DNA of 64,000 nt from Paenibacillus sp. sptzw28 (GTDB taxonomy: Bacteria > Bacillota > Bacilli > Paenibacillales > Paenibacillaceae). Of this stretch, positions 46,588 through 54,618 are shown in pieces. The notes below the pieces were generated by a model. It searched no databases, was not told the origin of the DNA, and saw only the letters and a list, made by a program, of their open reading frames with translations. Position 1 is the first letter of the stretch. Every line of letters begins with the position of its first letter. Both the position numbers and the translations under genes were made by a program. The DNA is taken from contig NZ_CP080545.1 in NCBI RefSeq assembly GCF_019550795.1, forward strand, positions 2,886,001 to 2,950,000, in the 5' to 3' direction.

Positions 46588-47454
46588 CTACTCGGCCTCC
46601 CAGCGGCCCAGTATTCCACATGGCAGAGTCAAGCCGGAAGCGGTTATGGGCAGTCCGATTTCACCGCAATGAATCGTCCCGCCGCTCTTGCGTCCCATTG
46701 TCATGTGAAGCAGGTTGTGCAGTACCGACGGGGATAAGCCTGTCGTGTACGAATTAACAAGCACGAATAACGGATCCGGTGACAAAATGGTCGTACAGGA
46801 TTCCAGGAAAGGGTACAGGTTCTCCTCAAGCTTCCACATCTCGCCGTTTGGACCGCGCCCGTACGAAGGCGGATCCATGATGATGGCGTCATACTGGCGC
46901 CCTCGCCGCTGCTCGCGCTGTACGAATTTGAACACATCGTCGGTTATGTAGCGGACCCGGCTGTTCTCGAGTCCTGACAGCTGAGCGTTTTCTTTGGCCC
47001 ACTGGACCATTCCCTTGGCGGCGTCCACATGGCACACCTCCGCTCCGGCAGAAGCGGCCGCTATCGTAGCTCCGCCTGTATAGGCAAAAAGATTCAAGAC
47101 CCGGATCGGCCGCTTCGCGCTGCGGATCTTGTCCATCATCCAGCTCCAGTTGACCGCCTGCTCGGGAAAAAGTCCGGTATGCTTGAAGCTGGTCGGCTTG
47201 ATGTGAAATTTCAAATCGCCGTAAGAGATCGTCCACCTGTCGGGCATTTTCGTGCGGAAATCCCATTCGCCGCCGCCGGAGGAGCTCCGGTGATAATGAC
47301 CGTCAGCCGTTTTCCAGCGTCCCGTCTCGTCTGCAATCGGCCATATGATTTGCGGGTCCGGGCGTCTCAGCACGTACGAGCCCCAGCGCTCCAGCTTCTC
47401 GCCTCCGCCTGTGTCCAGCAGTTCGTAATCTTTCCATTGATCAGCCTTGTACAT
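46588..47454 (-). CDS. class I SAM-dependent methyltransferase (RlmI-like)
   Basis: 288 residues. SAM-binding motif NLFAYTGGATIAAA and the MDPPSYGRG catalytic loop resemble the C-terminal domain of 23S rRNA cytosine methyltransferases (RlmI/RlmK-like). No PUA domain is present. The start overlaps the response-regulator stop by 14 bases. Being next to a pseudouridine synthase it probably acts on rRNA; substrate inferred. Confidence 0.85.
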   Translation of the reverse strand: MYKADQWKDYELLDTGGGEKLERWGSYVLRRPDPQIIWPIADETGRWKTADGHYHRSSSGGGEWDFRTKMPDRWTISYGDLKFHIKPTSFKHTGLFPEQAVNWSWMMDKIRSAKRPIRVLNLFAYTGGATIAAASAGAEVCHVDAAKGMVQWAKENAQLSGLENSRVRYITDDVFKFVQREQRRGRQYDAIIMDPPSYGRGPNGEMWKLEENLYPFLESCTTILSPDPLFVLVNSYTTGLSPSVLHNLLHMTMGRKSGGTIHCGEIGLPITASGLTLPCGILGRWEAE

Positions 47455-48175
47455 ATGTGCTTGAGCTTCCTTCCTTAATGTTGAATTTGTAGCCTACCCC
47501 GCGGACAGTTACGATAAATATCGGATTAGCCGGATCGGGCTCGATTTTCTTGCGCAGGTTGCTGATATGAACCATCAGAGTACGAGTATCACCCATACTG
47601 TCATGGCCCCATACAATCGTATACAGATCGTCCAATGCAAAAGCGCGGTTCGGAGATCTGGCAAGTTGCACAAGCAGGTCGAATTCTTTGGCGGACAGAA
47701 ATACTTCTTTATCCATCACGTGGACGGTTCTGGCCGGCAAATCAATAACGAGTCCGTCGAAATTCATGACCTCCTCGAGCTCCCGCTCCGTCCTCCTCTG
47801 CTCGAACACCGACTGTCTGCGAAGATGGGCTTTGACACGGGCGACAAGCTGGCTCGGACTGAAGGGCTTGGTCATATAATCGTCGCCGCCGACCGTAAGA
47901 CCGTGTATAATATCGGTATCGTCGCTTTTACAGCTTATGAACAAAATGGGAACGCTGGAAACGGTCCGAATGCGCGTGCACACTTCAAACCCGTCCAGGC
48001 CTTTCAGCGAGATGTCAAGGATGATTAAATCCGGGTTCAGCTCATGAGCAAGCATGATAGCATCTTCTCCGTTATCCGTCGAATGAACGACAAAGCCATC
48101 CTGCTCCATATATAACGTAATAAGTTCGGTGATTTCCGTTTCATCATCAACCACCAAAATTTTATTCCCGTTCAT
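47441..48175 (-). CDS. OmpR-family response regulator
   Basis: 244 residues. Receiver domain (ILVVDDETEI, phospho-Asp in LIILDISLKGLDG, Lys in TKPFSP) then winged-helix DNA-binding domain (LSAKEFDLLVQLARSPNRAF to TVRGVGYKF). The start is ATG 48175 behind AAAGGAGGG. First gene of a four-gene operon (regulator, methyltransferase, RluA, CapA). A histidine kinase is divergent 48 bp away and is the likely partner. Confidence 0.93.
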   Translation of the reverse strand: MNGNKILVVDDETEITELITLYMEQDGFVVHSTDNGEDAIMLAHELNPDLIILDISLKGLDGFEVCTRIRTVSSVPILFISCKSDDTDIIHGLTVGGDDYMTKPFSPSQLVARVKAHLRRQSVFEQRRTERELEEVMNFDGLVIDLPARTVHVMDKEVFLSAKEFDLLVQLARSPNRAFALDDLYTIVWGHDSMGDTRTLMVHISNLRKKIEPDPANPIFIVTVRGVGYKFNIKEGSSSTYVQG

Positions 48176-48200
48176 TGCGCGCCCTCCTTTACCTCGACTT

Positions 48201-48231
48201 ATTATATCCAATGGAGGGACCTATGGGCAAT
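48201..48231 (-). promoter_or_regulatory. promoter of the response-regulator operon
   Basis: Minus-strand -35 TTGCCC (48231-48226), an 18 base spacer and a perfect -10 TATAAT (48207-48202), 26 bases before the regulator ATG; it overlaps the 5' end of the divergent kinase gene. Confidence 0.55.
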
Positions 48232-48257
48232 CCGCGTTTTTGCAGGAGGGGTCCGCC

Positions 48258-50342
48258 ATTCTTCGCCGCTTTTTGTTTTTATTCATCGCAACACTTTTCA
48301 TAGCTTTCATCGCTGCCGGCTGCAGTGCGGAGTCGGAATATGCCAATCCTTCAGCCGTCCAAGGCGAGCTGGATCTGCGCAATTGGTCCTTTGAGAAGGA
48401 CGGCGACCTGCCGTTAACCGGCCAGTGGGCGTTCTATGAGCGGCGGCTGTTGCCGCCGGATGAAGCCGCGGCAGCCAAGGACGCCCGGTTTGTAACCGTC
48501 CCCAAGTCGTGGAACAGCTACCCGCGCAGTTACGGCATTGCAGACGGTCAAGGCTATGGAACGTACCGTCTGTCCGTCTTGATCAAGCCGACCGAGCAAA
48601 TTCTGGGGCTTCGCGTGCCGAATATTTTTAGCGCGTACAAGCTCTGGGTTAACGGAAAGCCGCTTGCGGCCGAAGGGATGGTAGGCACAAACCGCGAAAC
48701 GTCCCGCGCCGAGCAATTTCCGCAGATCGTTGCGTTTGACGGAAATACAGACCGGCTTGATATCGTCGTGCAGGTGTCCAATTTTCAGCATCGTAAAGGC
48801 GGCATCTGGGTTGATTTGAAACTTGGCGAGAACAGCCGTCTTATTCGGTCGCAAACGCAAGCATCTGCTCAGGATATGGTCTTATTCGGTAGTTTGTTCA
48901 TAATAGGCATTTATCATATCGGGTTATATGCTTTGCGCAAGCAGGAACGGTTTACGATACATTTTGGGCTGCTTTGTTTGTTTGTCGCATTGCGGGCAAC
49001 CGTAACCGGAGATTCTTATTTGGTGCAGTTGTTTCCAGTCGGCTGGGAAATGGGGATGAAGATAGAATATATTTCTTTTTCCTTAAGCGCAGTGAGCGGC
49101 TACTTATATATCTACCGGCTGTTTCCGCTCGATGCTTCAAGGAAGTTCATGAAGGGCGTCGTCGGCATCGGTGTGGCACTGACTTTATTCGTTATTGTCA
49201 GCCCGGTTATCGTCTTTACGAGAACGCTGCCGCTGTTTCAGCTCTTTGTTCTTACCGTCAGTCTCTACTCCTTAGCGGTACTCATTATTGCCCGTCTTAG
49301 AAAGCGGGAAGGCTCGGCATTTGTTCTGATCGGTCTGGCGGTCTTTGTAGCGACGATTCTTAACGACATGCTGTTTTATAACGAATGGTTCGTCTATATG
49401 CAGCTCGTTCCGGTTGGGCTCTTCTTCTTTATTCTCATGCAGTCGTTTATTATTTCCACAAGATTCTCAAGCGCTCTGCGCAGGGTGGAGCAGGTGTCGA
49501 GCGAACTGCGCGAATTGAACGTGCATTTGGAGGAACGAATCGAAGAACGGACGGAGGCGCTTCGCCGGACGAATGAAACATTGGAGCAGAGAAACAGGGA
49601 GCTCGGCAGATTGGAGAGGTCCAGACGTCATCTGATGACCAATATATCCCACGATTTGCGAACGCCGATTACCCTTTTACAGGGATATTTGGAAGCGATA
49701 CAAGACGGAGTGGTAAAATCGGGGGAACAGCAGCAGAAATACATCCGGATGATGCTCGGCAAGGTAGTCGGGCTTAACCGGCTTATAGGAGATTTGTTTG
49801 AGCTTGCAAAGCTGGAAGCGGGTCAGCTGCGGTTTGATTTGTCGGAGGTCAAGCTGTCAACGTGGATGGAGCAGCTGCGCGATCAGTATGAAATCGATGT
49901 CCGCAGTGGAGGTCATGTCTTTGCTTGCGAATATAGCACCGGTACCGACGTTCACGGGAAACAAGTGGAGCCCGACCGCATTTTGCTTAATCTCGATTTG
50001 CCGAGAATGGATCAAGTTATGGCCAACCTTATCTACAATGCAATTAAACATACTGAAGCGGGAGGCAAGATAGCGCTTTCTTTCACTTATATTCACGGGG
50101 ACGGACGAGTCGTTGCAAGTGTGTCCGATACGGGCATCGGCGTTGGAGCCGAACATCTGCCGTACATTTTCGACCGCTTTTATAAGATAGAGATTTCCAG
50201 AAACTCCGCAGATGGGGGCAGCGGACTCGGCTTGGCAATTGCCAAAGAGATTGTCGAGGCTCACGGCGGCATTATCGGTGCGGATAGCGTACCGGGTACC
50301 GGCACTGTTCTATGGATTGCGCTTCCTGCTTCCCTTGCCTGA
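48258..50342 (+). CDS. 7TM histidine kinase (7TMR-DISM type)
   Basis: About 694 residues. N-terminal hydrophobic segment with lipobox-like FIAAGC, an extracellular jelly-roll domain (about 35-205), a seven-helix membrane region (about 215-405), then the kinase: coiled coil, His in NISHDLRTPITLL near residue 465, N-box NLIYNAIKHTEAGG near 590 and GSGLGLAIAKEI near 655. Intact. The start is unusual: the best ribosome site (GGAGGGG, 48245-48251) positions an ATT at 48258; a TTG at 48240 is the other in-frame option. Divergent from, and probably partner of, the OmpR-type regulator. Confidence 0.9.
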   Translation: MLRRFLFLFIATLFIAFIAAGCSAESEYANPSAVQGELDLRNWSFEKDGDLPLTGQWAFYERRLLPPDEAAAAKDARFVTVPKSWNSYPRSYGIADGQGYGTYRLSVLIKPTEQILGLRVPNIFSAYKLWVNGKPLAAEGMVGTNRETSRAEQFPQIVAFDGNTDRLDIVVQVSNFQHRKGGIWVDLKLGENSRLIRSQTQASAQDMVLFGSLFIIGIYHIGLYALRKQERFTIHFGLLCLFVALRATVTGDSYLVQLFPVGWEMGMKIEYISFSLSAVSGYLYIYRLFPLDASRKFMKGVVGIGVALTLFVIVSPVIVFTRTLPLFQLFVLTVSLYSLAVLIIARLRKREGSAFVLIGLAVFVATILNDMLFYNEWFVYMQLVPVGLFFFILMQSFIISTRFSSALRRVEQVSSELRELNVHLEERIEERTEALRRTNETLEQRNRELGRLERSRRHLMTNISHDLRTPITLLQGYLEAIQDGVVKSGEQQQKYIRMMLGKVVGLNRLIGDLFELAKLEAGQLRFDLSEVKLSTWMEQLRDQYEIDVRSGGHVFACEYSTGTDVHGKQVEPDRILLNLDLPRMDQVMANLIYNAIKHTEAGGKIALSFTYIHGDGRVVASVSDTGIGVGAEHLPYIFDRFYKIEISRNSADGGSGLGLAIAKEIVEAHGGIIGADSVPGTGTVLWIALPASLA

Positions 50343-50353
50343 TACGTTCTTGT

Positions 50354-50683
50354 CTACTCAGCTTGTCTGATGACAGCCATCATTCGATCGATCGATTGCT
50401 TCCGCTTATCCTGGTCCATGCTGTTTAGAATTCGGATAATTTCAATCGCTTCCGGTGATACCGGAGGATCGTGTTTGACCGGTTCGCCGCCAATAATATA
50501 ATCGAGCGAGACATTGAATAAAACGGCAAGCTTCTTCAAAGTTTCGTATACCGGTTGGCGGTTGTTGATTTCATAATGACTGTAAGCGGAACGGGTAATT
50601 CCAATCTGCCTGGCTACTTCTTCCTGAGAAATATTTTTCTTTAGTCGAAGTTCTCTCAATCGGTCTCCCATAGTCATAGTCAT
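50354..50683 (-). CDS. XRE-family transcriptional regulator
   Basis: 109 residues. N-terminal helix-turn-helix (LRLKKNISQEEVARQIGITR, then SAYSHYEINNRQP) like SinR/Rgg-type XRE proteins, with a short helical C-terminus that probably makes a dimer. GGAG precedes ATG 50683. A perfect 8 bp palindrome sits between the -35 and the -10 region upstream, which suggests autorepression. Confidence 0.88.
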   Translation of the reverse strand: MTMTMGDRLRELRLKKNISQEEVARQIGITRSAYSHYEINNRQPVYETLKKLAVLFNVSLDYIIGGEPVKHDPPVSPEAIEIIRILNSMDQDKRKQSIDRMMAVIRQAE

Positions 50684-50761
50684 TGTTCTGCTCCTTACGC
50701 TCGTACCGAAGAACTAGTCCTAGTACGAACGGGTACCGTAATACTCTACTACTAGTAATTT

Positions 50762-50786
50762 ATGATACAAAGTGTATCATTGTCAA
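50762..50786 (-). promoter_or_regulatory. promoter with palindromic operator for the XRE gene
   Basis: Minus-strand -35 TTGACA (50786-50781) is followed by ATGATACA-CTT-TGTATCAT, an 8+8 base perfect dyad (50780-50762) lying in the spacer; -10-like ATAAAT follows. A repressor bound here would block RNA polymerase. Confidence 0.55.
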
Positions 50787-50951
50787 GTGCACGATTGGAA
50801 AAAACTCCAACAAAGCAGGGCAAAACACGTAATTTTATGTATTTTTAATAAGTTTCGGCAACCACTTACATTTCCATTTTAAGGATACCATTGGACAATG
50901 TAAAGAAAATGAGAAAAGCTTTACATTTTGGAGTGAATGCAGAATTACCTA

Positions 50952-50980
50952 TTGAAAAAGAAACGGTGAAAGCGTACAAT
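50952..50980 (+). promoter_or_regulatory. araA promoter
   Basis: -35 TTGAAA (50952-50957), a 17 base spacer and -10 TACAAT (50975-50980). The transcript start falls about eight bases before the first AraR-like operator. Confidence 0.6.
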
Positions 50981-50994
50981 AGACTCAGTTTAAG

Positions 50995-51006
50995 TTGTAC
51001 GTACAA
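50995..51006. promoter_or_regulatory. AraR-like operator 1
   Basis: TTGTACGTACAA, a perfect 12 bp palindrome, matches the AraR recognition core known from Bacillus subtilis. It lies just downstream of the araA promoter, an expected roadblock position. Confidence 0.65.
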
Positions 51007-51092
51007 GTTGAGGGCCGAGAAAGGTTGAGATTTTGCGTAATTAACAATTTATTGATATTATGCGGATTAATCGACATATTTCCTCTCCGAAT

Positions 51093-51104
51093 TTGTTCGT
51101 ACAA
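51093..51104. promoter_or_regulatory. AraR-like operator 2
   Basis: TTGTTCGTACAA, one mismatch from the palindrome, 98 bp from operator 1 (about nine helical turns), consistent with cooperative binding and looping. Confidence 0.55.
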
Positions 51105-51116
51105 GTTGTGAAGGGC

Positions 51117-51303
51117 ATTACAATCGTCATTCGGGTTATCGAATGAACGATTGCAATTATTACTGGCAACCGAGCTGCTTGGTAATTCCGCAGCTAACGG
51201 TTGCAATTTTCACTGACAACCGAGCTGCGTTAATAACCCGCAGCTAACGGTTGCAATTTTCACTGACAACCGAGCTGCGTTAATAACCCGCAGCTAACGG
51301 TTG
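51117..51303 (+). repeat. tandem hairpin-repeat array, 50 bp units (family 2, araA leader)
   Basis: Three clear units start at 51167, 51217 and 51267, with a diverged fourth at 51117. Each contains a hairpin with outer arms CAACCG/CGGTTG and inner arms GCTGCG/CGCAGC. In the diverged copy both arm pairs changed together (CAATCG/CGATTG and CATTCG/CGAATG), so pairing is preserved. The last unit ends 17 bases before the araA ATG. Confidence 0.9.
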
Positions 51304-51322
51304 CAGTATAAAGGAGGATATT

Positions 51323-52813
51323 ATGCTTACCGTCAAACCTTATCAATTTTGGTTCGTTACCGGCAGCCAGCATTTGTACGGCCCGGAAACACTGCTGGAA
51401 GTTGCAGAACATTCCCGCATTATCACCGAAGGGCTTGACCGCGATGAGTCGATTCCGTTCGAAGTCGTGTTCAAGCCGGTTCTGACTACCCCGGAGGAGA
51501 TTTACAAGCTTTGCTCGGAAGCGAACACCGACGAGCGCTGCGCAGGCATCATCACGTGGATGCATACGTTCTCGCCGGCGAAGATGTGGATTGCAGGGCT
51601 CTCCGAGCTTCGCAAACCGCTGCTTCATCTGCACACGCAATTTAATCGCGACATTCCGTGGGATTCCATCGACATGGACTTCATGAACACGAACCAGTCG
51701 GCGCACGGCGACAGGGAGTACGGGTTCATCGGAGCGCGCATGGGCATCGCCCGCAAGGTTGTCGTAGGTTATTGGGAAGATCCGGAAGCGCGGAGCCGTA
51801 TTGCCGGCTGGATGCGGACCGCTGCTGCGTTCACGGAAGGCCGTTCGCTTAAAATCGCCCGCTTCGGTGATAATATGCGTCAGGTCGCTGTTACGGAAGG
51901 CGACAAAGTCGAAGCGCAGATCAAATTTGGCTGGTCGATAAATGGCTACGGCGTGGGCGATCTCGTTGCCAGAATCTCGGATATTTCGGAAGCGCAGGTG
52001 AATGCGCTGACAGACGAATACCAGTCGTTGTACGACATTTCATCCACGACTCGCAATACGCCTGCGCTTTGGGAAGCGATACGGGAACAAGCCCGGATCG
52101 AGCTTGGCATGAAAGCCTTCCTGGAAGAAGGGGGATTCTCCGCGTTCACCACGACGTTCGAAGACCTTCACGGCATGAAGCAGCTGCCGGGTCTGGCGGT
52201 TCAACGGCTCATGGAAGCCGGCTACGGCTTCGGCGGGGAAGGCGATTGGAAGACCTCCGCACTAACCCGTATGATGAAAATGATTGCAAACAACCAAGGT
52301 ACGTCGTTTATGGAAGATTATACGTACCATTTCGAGCCTGGTAACGAGATGATTCTCGGCGCTCACATGCTTGAAATTTGTCCGACGATTGCAGCTAACC
52401 GTCCACGCCTGGAGGTGCATCCGCTCGGGATCGGAGGCAAAGCGGACCCGGCGCGCATGATTTTCGACGGACGCAGCGGGCAAGCGGTAAATGCTTCTTT
52501 GATTGATCTTGGCAAAAGGTTCCGCCTCATCATTAACATCGTCGATGCCGTTCAACCGCAGCGCGAAATGCCTAAGCTGCCGGTGGCGCGCGTATTGTGG
52601 AAGCCGCAGCCGTCCCTTAAGGATTCCGCAGAGGCGTGGATTCATGCCGGAGGCGCGCACCATACTGTATTCTCGTATGTCGTAACGGCTGAGCAATTGG
52701 TTGACTGGGCGGAAATGACAGGCATCGAGTGTGTGATTATCGACAACTCGACGAGTACGCTGGCTTTCCGCAATGAGCTGCGTCTCAATGATTTGTACTG
52801 GAAACTTCGTTAA
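51323..52813 (+). CDS. araA: L-arabinose isomerase
   Basis: 496 residues. Converts L-arabinose to L-ribulose, the first catabolic step. N-terminal WFVTGSQHLYGPETL, central EDYTYHFEPGNEMILGAHML with metal-binding Glu/His, and C-terminal VWKPQPSL/GGAHHT-type segments fit the family. AAAGGAGG precedes the ATG. It stands alone here (no araB/araD in the window). Two AraR-like operators and a hairpin array lie in its 336-base leader. Confidence 0.96.
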   Translation: MLTVKPYQFWFVTGSQHLYGPETLLEVAEHSRIITEGLDRDESIPFEVVFKPVLTTPEEIYKLCSEANTDERCAGIITWMHTFSPAKMWIAGLSELRKPLLHLHTQFNRDIPWDSIDMDFMNTNQSAHGDREYGFIGARMGIARKVVVGYWEDPEARSRIAGWMRTAAAFTEGRSLKIARFGDNMRQVAVTEGDKVEAQIKFGWSINGYGVGDLVARISDISEAQVNALTDEYQSLYDISSTTRNTPALWEAIREQARIELGMKAFLEEGGFSAFTTTFEDLHGMKQLPGLAVQRLMEAGYGFGGEGDWKTSALTRMMKMIANNQGTSFMEDYTYHFEPGNEMILGAHMLEICPTIAANRPRLEVHPLGIGGKADPARMIFDGRSGQAVNASLIDLGKRFRLIINIVDAVQPQREMPKLPVARVLWKPQPSLKDSAEAWIHAGGAHHTVFSYVVTAEQLVDWAEMTGIECVIIDNSTSTLAFRNELRLNDLYWKLR

Positions 52814-52838
52814 CATCTTTTTATCGCACTGGCTACTT

Positions 52839-52871
52839 GACGGCGTCCCCTTCGCGGGACGTCTTTTTTTT
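52839..52871 (+). terminator. araA terminator
   Basis: GTCCC-CTTCGC-GGGAC with flanking GAC/GTC pairs, followed by eight T. Confidence 0.9.
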
Positions 52872-52977
52872 GTTCTGATAAAATTCGGTCCAGTGAACGT
52901 ACAGTCGGATGCACCTAATTGGGCGAGAGCACATAAATTGCTACTATCCAGGTGACAACGGAGAGGTGTGTATTCCG

Positions 52978-53787
52978 ATGATGACAAGAGAACCATTGCA
53001 GGATGCCCTGTTTGAGCATCGATTTTGGCTGCAAATTTTGGGTGATCACGCCCGGTTTATCAATGATTCGCTGCCACCGAAGGAGCAGGGGGATATCCGG
53101 GTTGCAGAGCATTTCATTCGCCAATTCGACCAGCTCCTCTCAGTTGCGCGAATGGCCGACGCGGGGGGCAATCTTGATACGCTTAACCGACAAGCCTATC
53201 AATTAACAACTGAGCTTAGGACCTTCAAGCTGGATTTGCTCAGAAGAATGCTGCTTGGAACGGTTACGGTGGGGCTGACGCCTACTTTCATCAATCATAT
53301 GGTAGATGAGCTTGAGGAGTACTGCAGAGTGTTGGAGGCGCTTCTTGCAGGACAGCCGGTGCCCGTCTTCAATCCTCTGCATCATGACCTGCTCTGGCTG
53401 CTTGATGCTTCCGGTCACGCGGGTGCGATTATACTCGGGCTGGATCGGGTGGAACAGCCGCTGATCAAGGCAAACGAGCAATTTGAAAAGCAGTTCCAGG
53501 CGCTTTATTTGAAAGCGGTGGAGATGGCGGGGTATATGAGAACCCAATTAGCGGATTTTCCGGCGTTCCGGTTTTTTCATAAACAAATCAATCTGGAAAT
53601 GAAGCTTTTCCGGAAGTTCCTTGCGGAGCTGCTCGAAATGGATCTTAATGCCGAGATGCTGGACCGGATTACGCCGCTGATTCCCGATCATATGGCGCGA
53701 GAAGAGTGCTATTATCTGATTAAGCTGGCTGCCTCCGGACTCGTGCCAATGCCCGGGTGTGACCCGACAAAGCCGAGAGTAGAATAA
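52978..53787 (+). CDS. DUF2935 protein, paralogue B
   Basis: 269 residues from ATG 52978 behind GGAGAGG. Two helical repeats with His/Glu patterns: LFEHRFWLQILGDHARFIND near residue 10 and HHDLLWLLDASGHAGAIILG near residue 135. Same family as the 34274-35128 gene but a normal length and no overlap. Two copies in one window suggest a small expanded family in spore formers. Function unknown. Confidence 0.8.
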   Translation: MMTREPLQDALFEHRFWLQILGDHARFINDSLPPKEQGDIRVAEHFIRQFDQLLSVARMADAGGNLDTLNRQAYQLTTELRTFKLDLLRRMLLGTVTVGLTPTFINHMVDELEEYCRVLEALLAGQPVPVFNPLHHDLLWLLDASGHAGAIILGLDRVEQPLIKANEQFEKQFQALYLKAVEMAGYMRTQLADFPAFRFFHKQINLEMKLFRKFLAELLEMDLNAEMLDRITPLIPDHMAREECYYLIKLAASGLVPMPGCDPTKPRVE

Positions 53788-53800
53788 CCGCAGAGAATAA

Positions 53801-53842
53801 AACCGGCTTCGCCTCTCTTCAGAGCGGCGAAGCCGGTTGTCT
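53801..53842. terminator. terminator between DUF2935 B and the Gln-rich gene
   Basis: AACCGGCTTCGCC and GGCGAAGCCGGTT form a 13 bp stem. The minus-strand side is followed by TTTTATTC, so it mainly serves the Gln-rich gene. Confidence 0.8.
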
Positions 53843-53854
53843 TATAACACGGTT

Positions 53855-54199
53855 CTATTGTTGTTGAAGGTTCCGCTGCTGCTGCGTGAGAAACTGGTTT
53901 TGATTGTATGCGTTGAAATTCGCTTGTTCTGCATGAACCGATTGTTCCAGTTGTCTGCAAATTTGCAAAATTTGCTGCATTTGATGCATAGCGATTTGAT
54001 GTCCGTGAAGAGCGGATTGAATGTTTTGAACAGCTTGCTGCTCGCGTTTAGCAAGTTCTTCAAGCTGCAGCGCATTTTGGTGCTCCTGCTGTGCCATTTG
54101 CTGATACATCTGAGATGCTTGCTGGGTTTGGCTCATCATCTGCTGGATGATTTGCTCACACTGAGCTACTTGCTGGGAAAGATTGTTTTGGTTAAGCAT
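53855..54199 (-). CDS. Gln-rich helical protein of unknown function
   Basis: 114 residues, about a quarter Gln, with heptad-like runs (IIQQMMSQTQQASQMYQQMA, LEELAKREQQAV) predicting a long coiled coil. No signal peptide or TM segment. AGGAGG precedes ATG 54199. Gln-rich coiled coils of this size are common among small spore coat proteins of Bacilli; that assignment is inference. The SD-proximal sequence AAAACTTTTAGGAGG is shared with the proA and parE leaders. Confidence 0.75.
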   Translation of the reverse strand: MLNQNNLSQQVAQCEQIIQQMMSQTQQASQMYQQMAQQEHQNALQLEELAKREQQAVQNIQSALHGHQIAMHQMQQILQICRQLEQSVHAEQANFNAYNQNQFLTQQQRNLQQQ

Positions 54200-54314
54200 G
54201 TTTGCCTCCTAAAAGTTTTGTCTGAGAACAGTTTAAACCGCAGCAAAGTACCGGTATTACATTTACTTTCGCTGCGGTTCCAGGGAAGAAACAAACTACG
54301 CGGTCTGACTCGAC

Positions 54315-54372
54315 AAGAACCGGCATGGCGAAGATAGCGCGCCAAAGCTCGGACCCGCGACAGCTGGTTCTT
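54315..54372. other. inverted repeat of unknown role
   Basis: AAGAACC (54315-54321) pairs with GGTTCTT (54366-54372), enclosing TGGCG/CGCCA (54326-54330/54340-54344). It lies in the 418 bp gene-free gap between the Gln-rich gene and the MBL-fold gene; the remainder holds no supported feature except a TATAAT (54567-54572) that may be the next gene's -10. Confidence 0.35.
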
Positions 54373-54618
54373 CTTTCCTTGCACTATTCTAGGGCTAGTT
54401 TGGATCTTTTATACATCAGAAGAGGCCGGTTTTTAGATTTTTTCTTTCTGTCCCGCAATGCCGGACAGACTAGAGAACTATGAATAACGGTCAGAAACGG
54501 GCATGAAACTGCATGGGGGCGGGGCTGCAGCTCATTACCCGTTAATTACTTAGAGACAGTTTGCTTTATAATTAAAGCATCTACTCTTTAATCAGAAGTG
54601 AGAATGGAGGCTGAAAGA

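Noticed and set aside
50958-50980. CcpA cre site at the araA promoter
   Set aside because: TGAAAGCG matches one half only; the second half does not fit the consensus.
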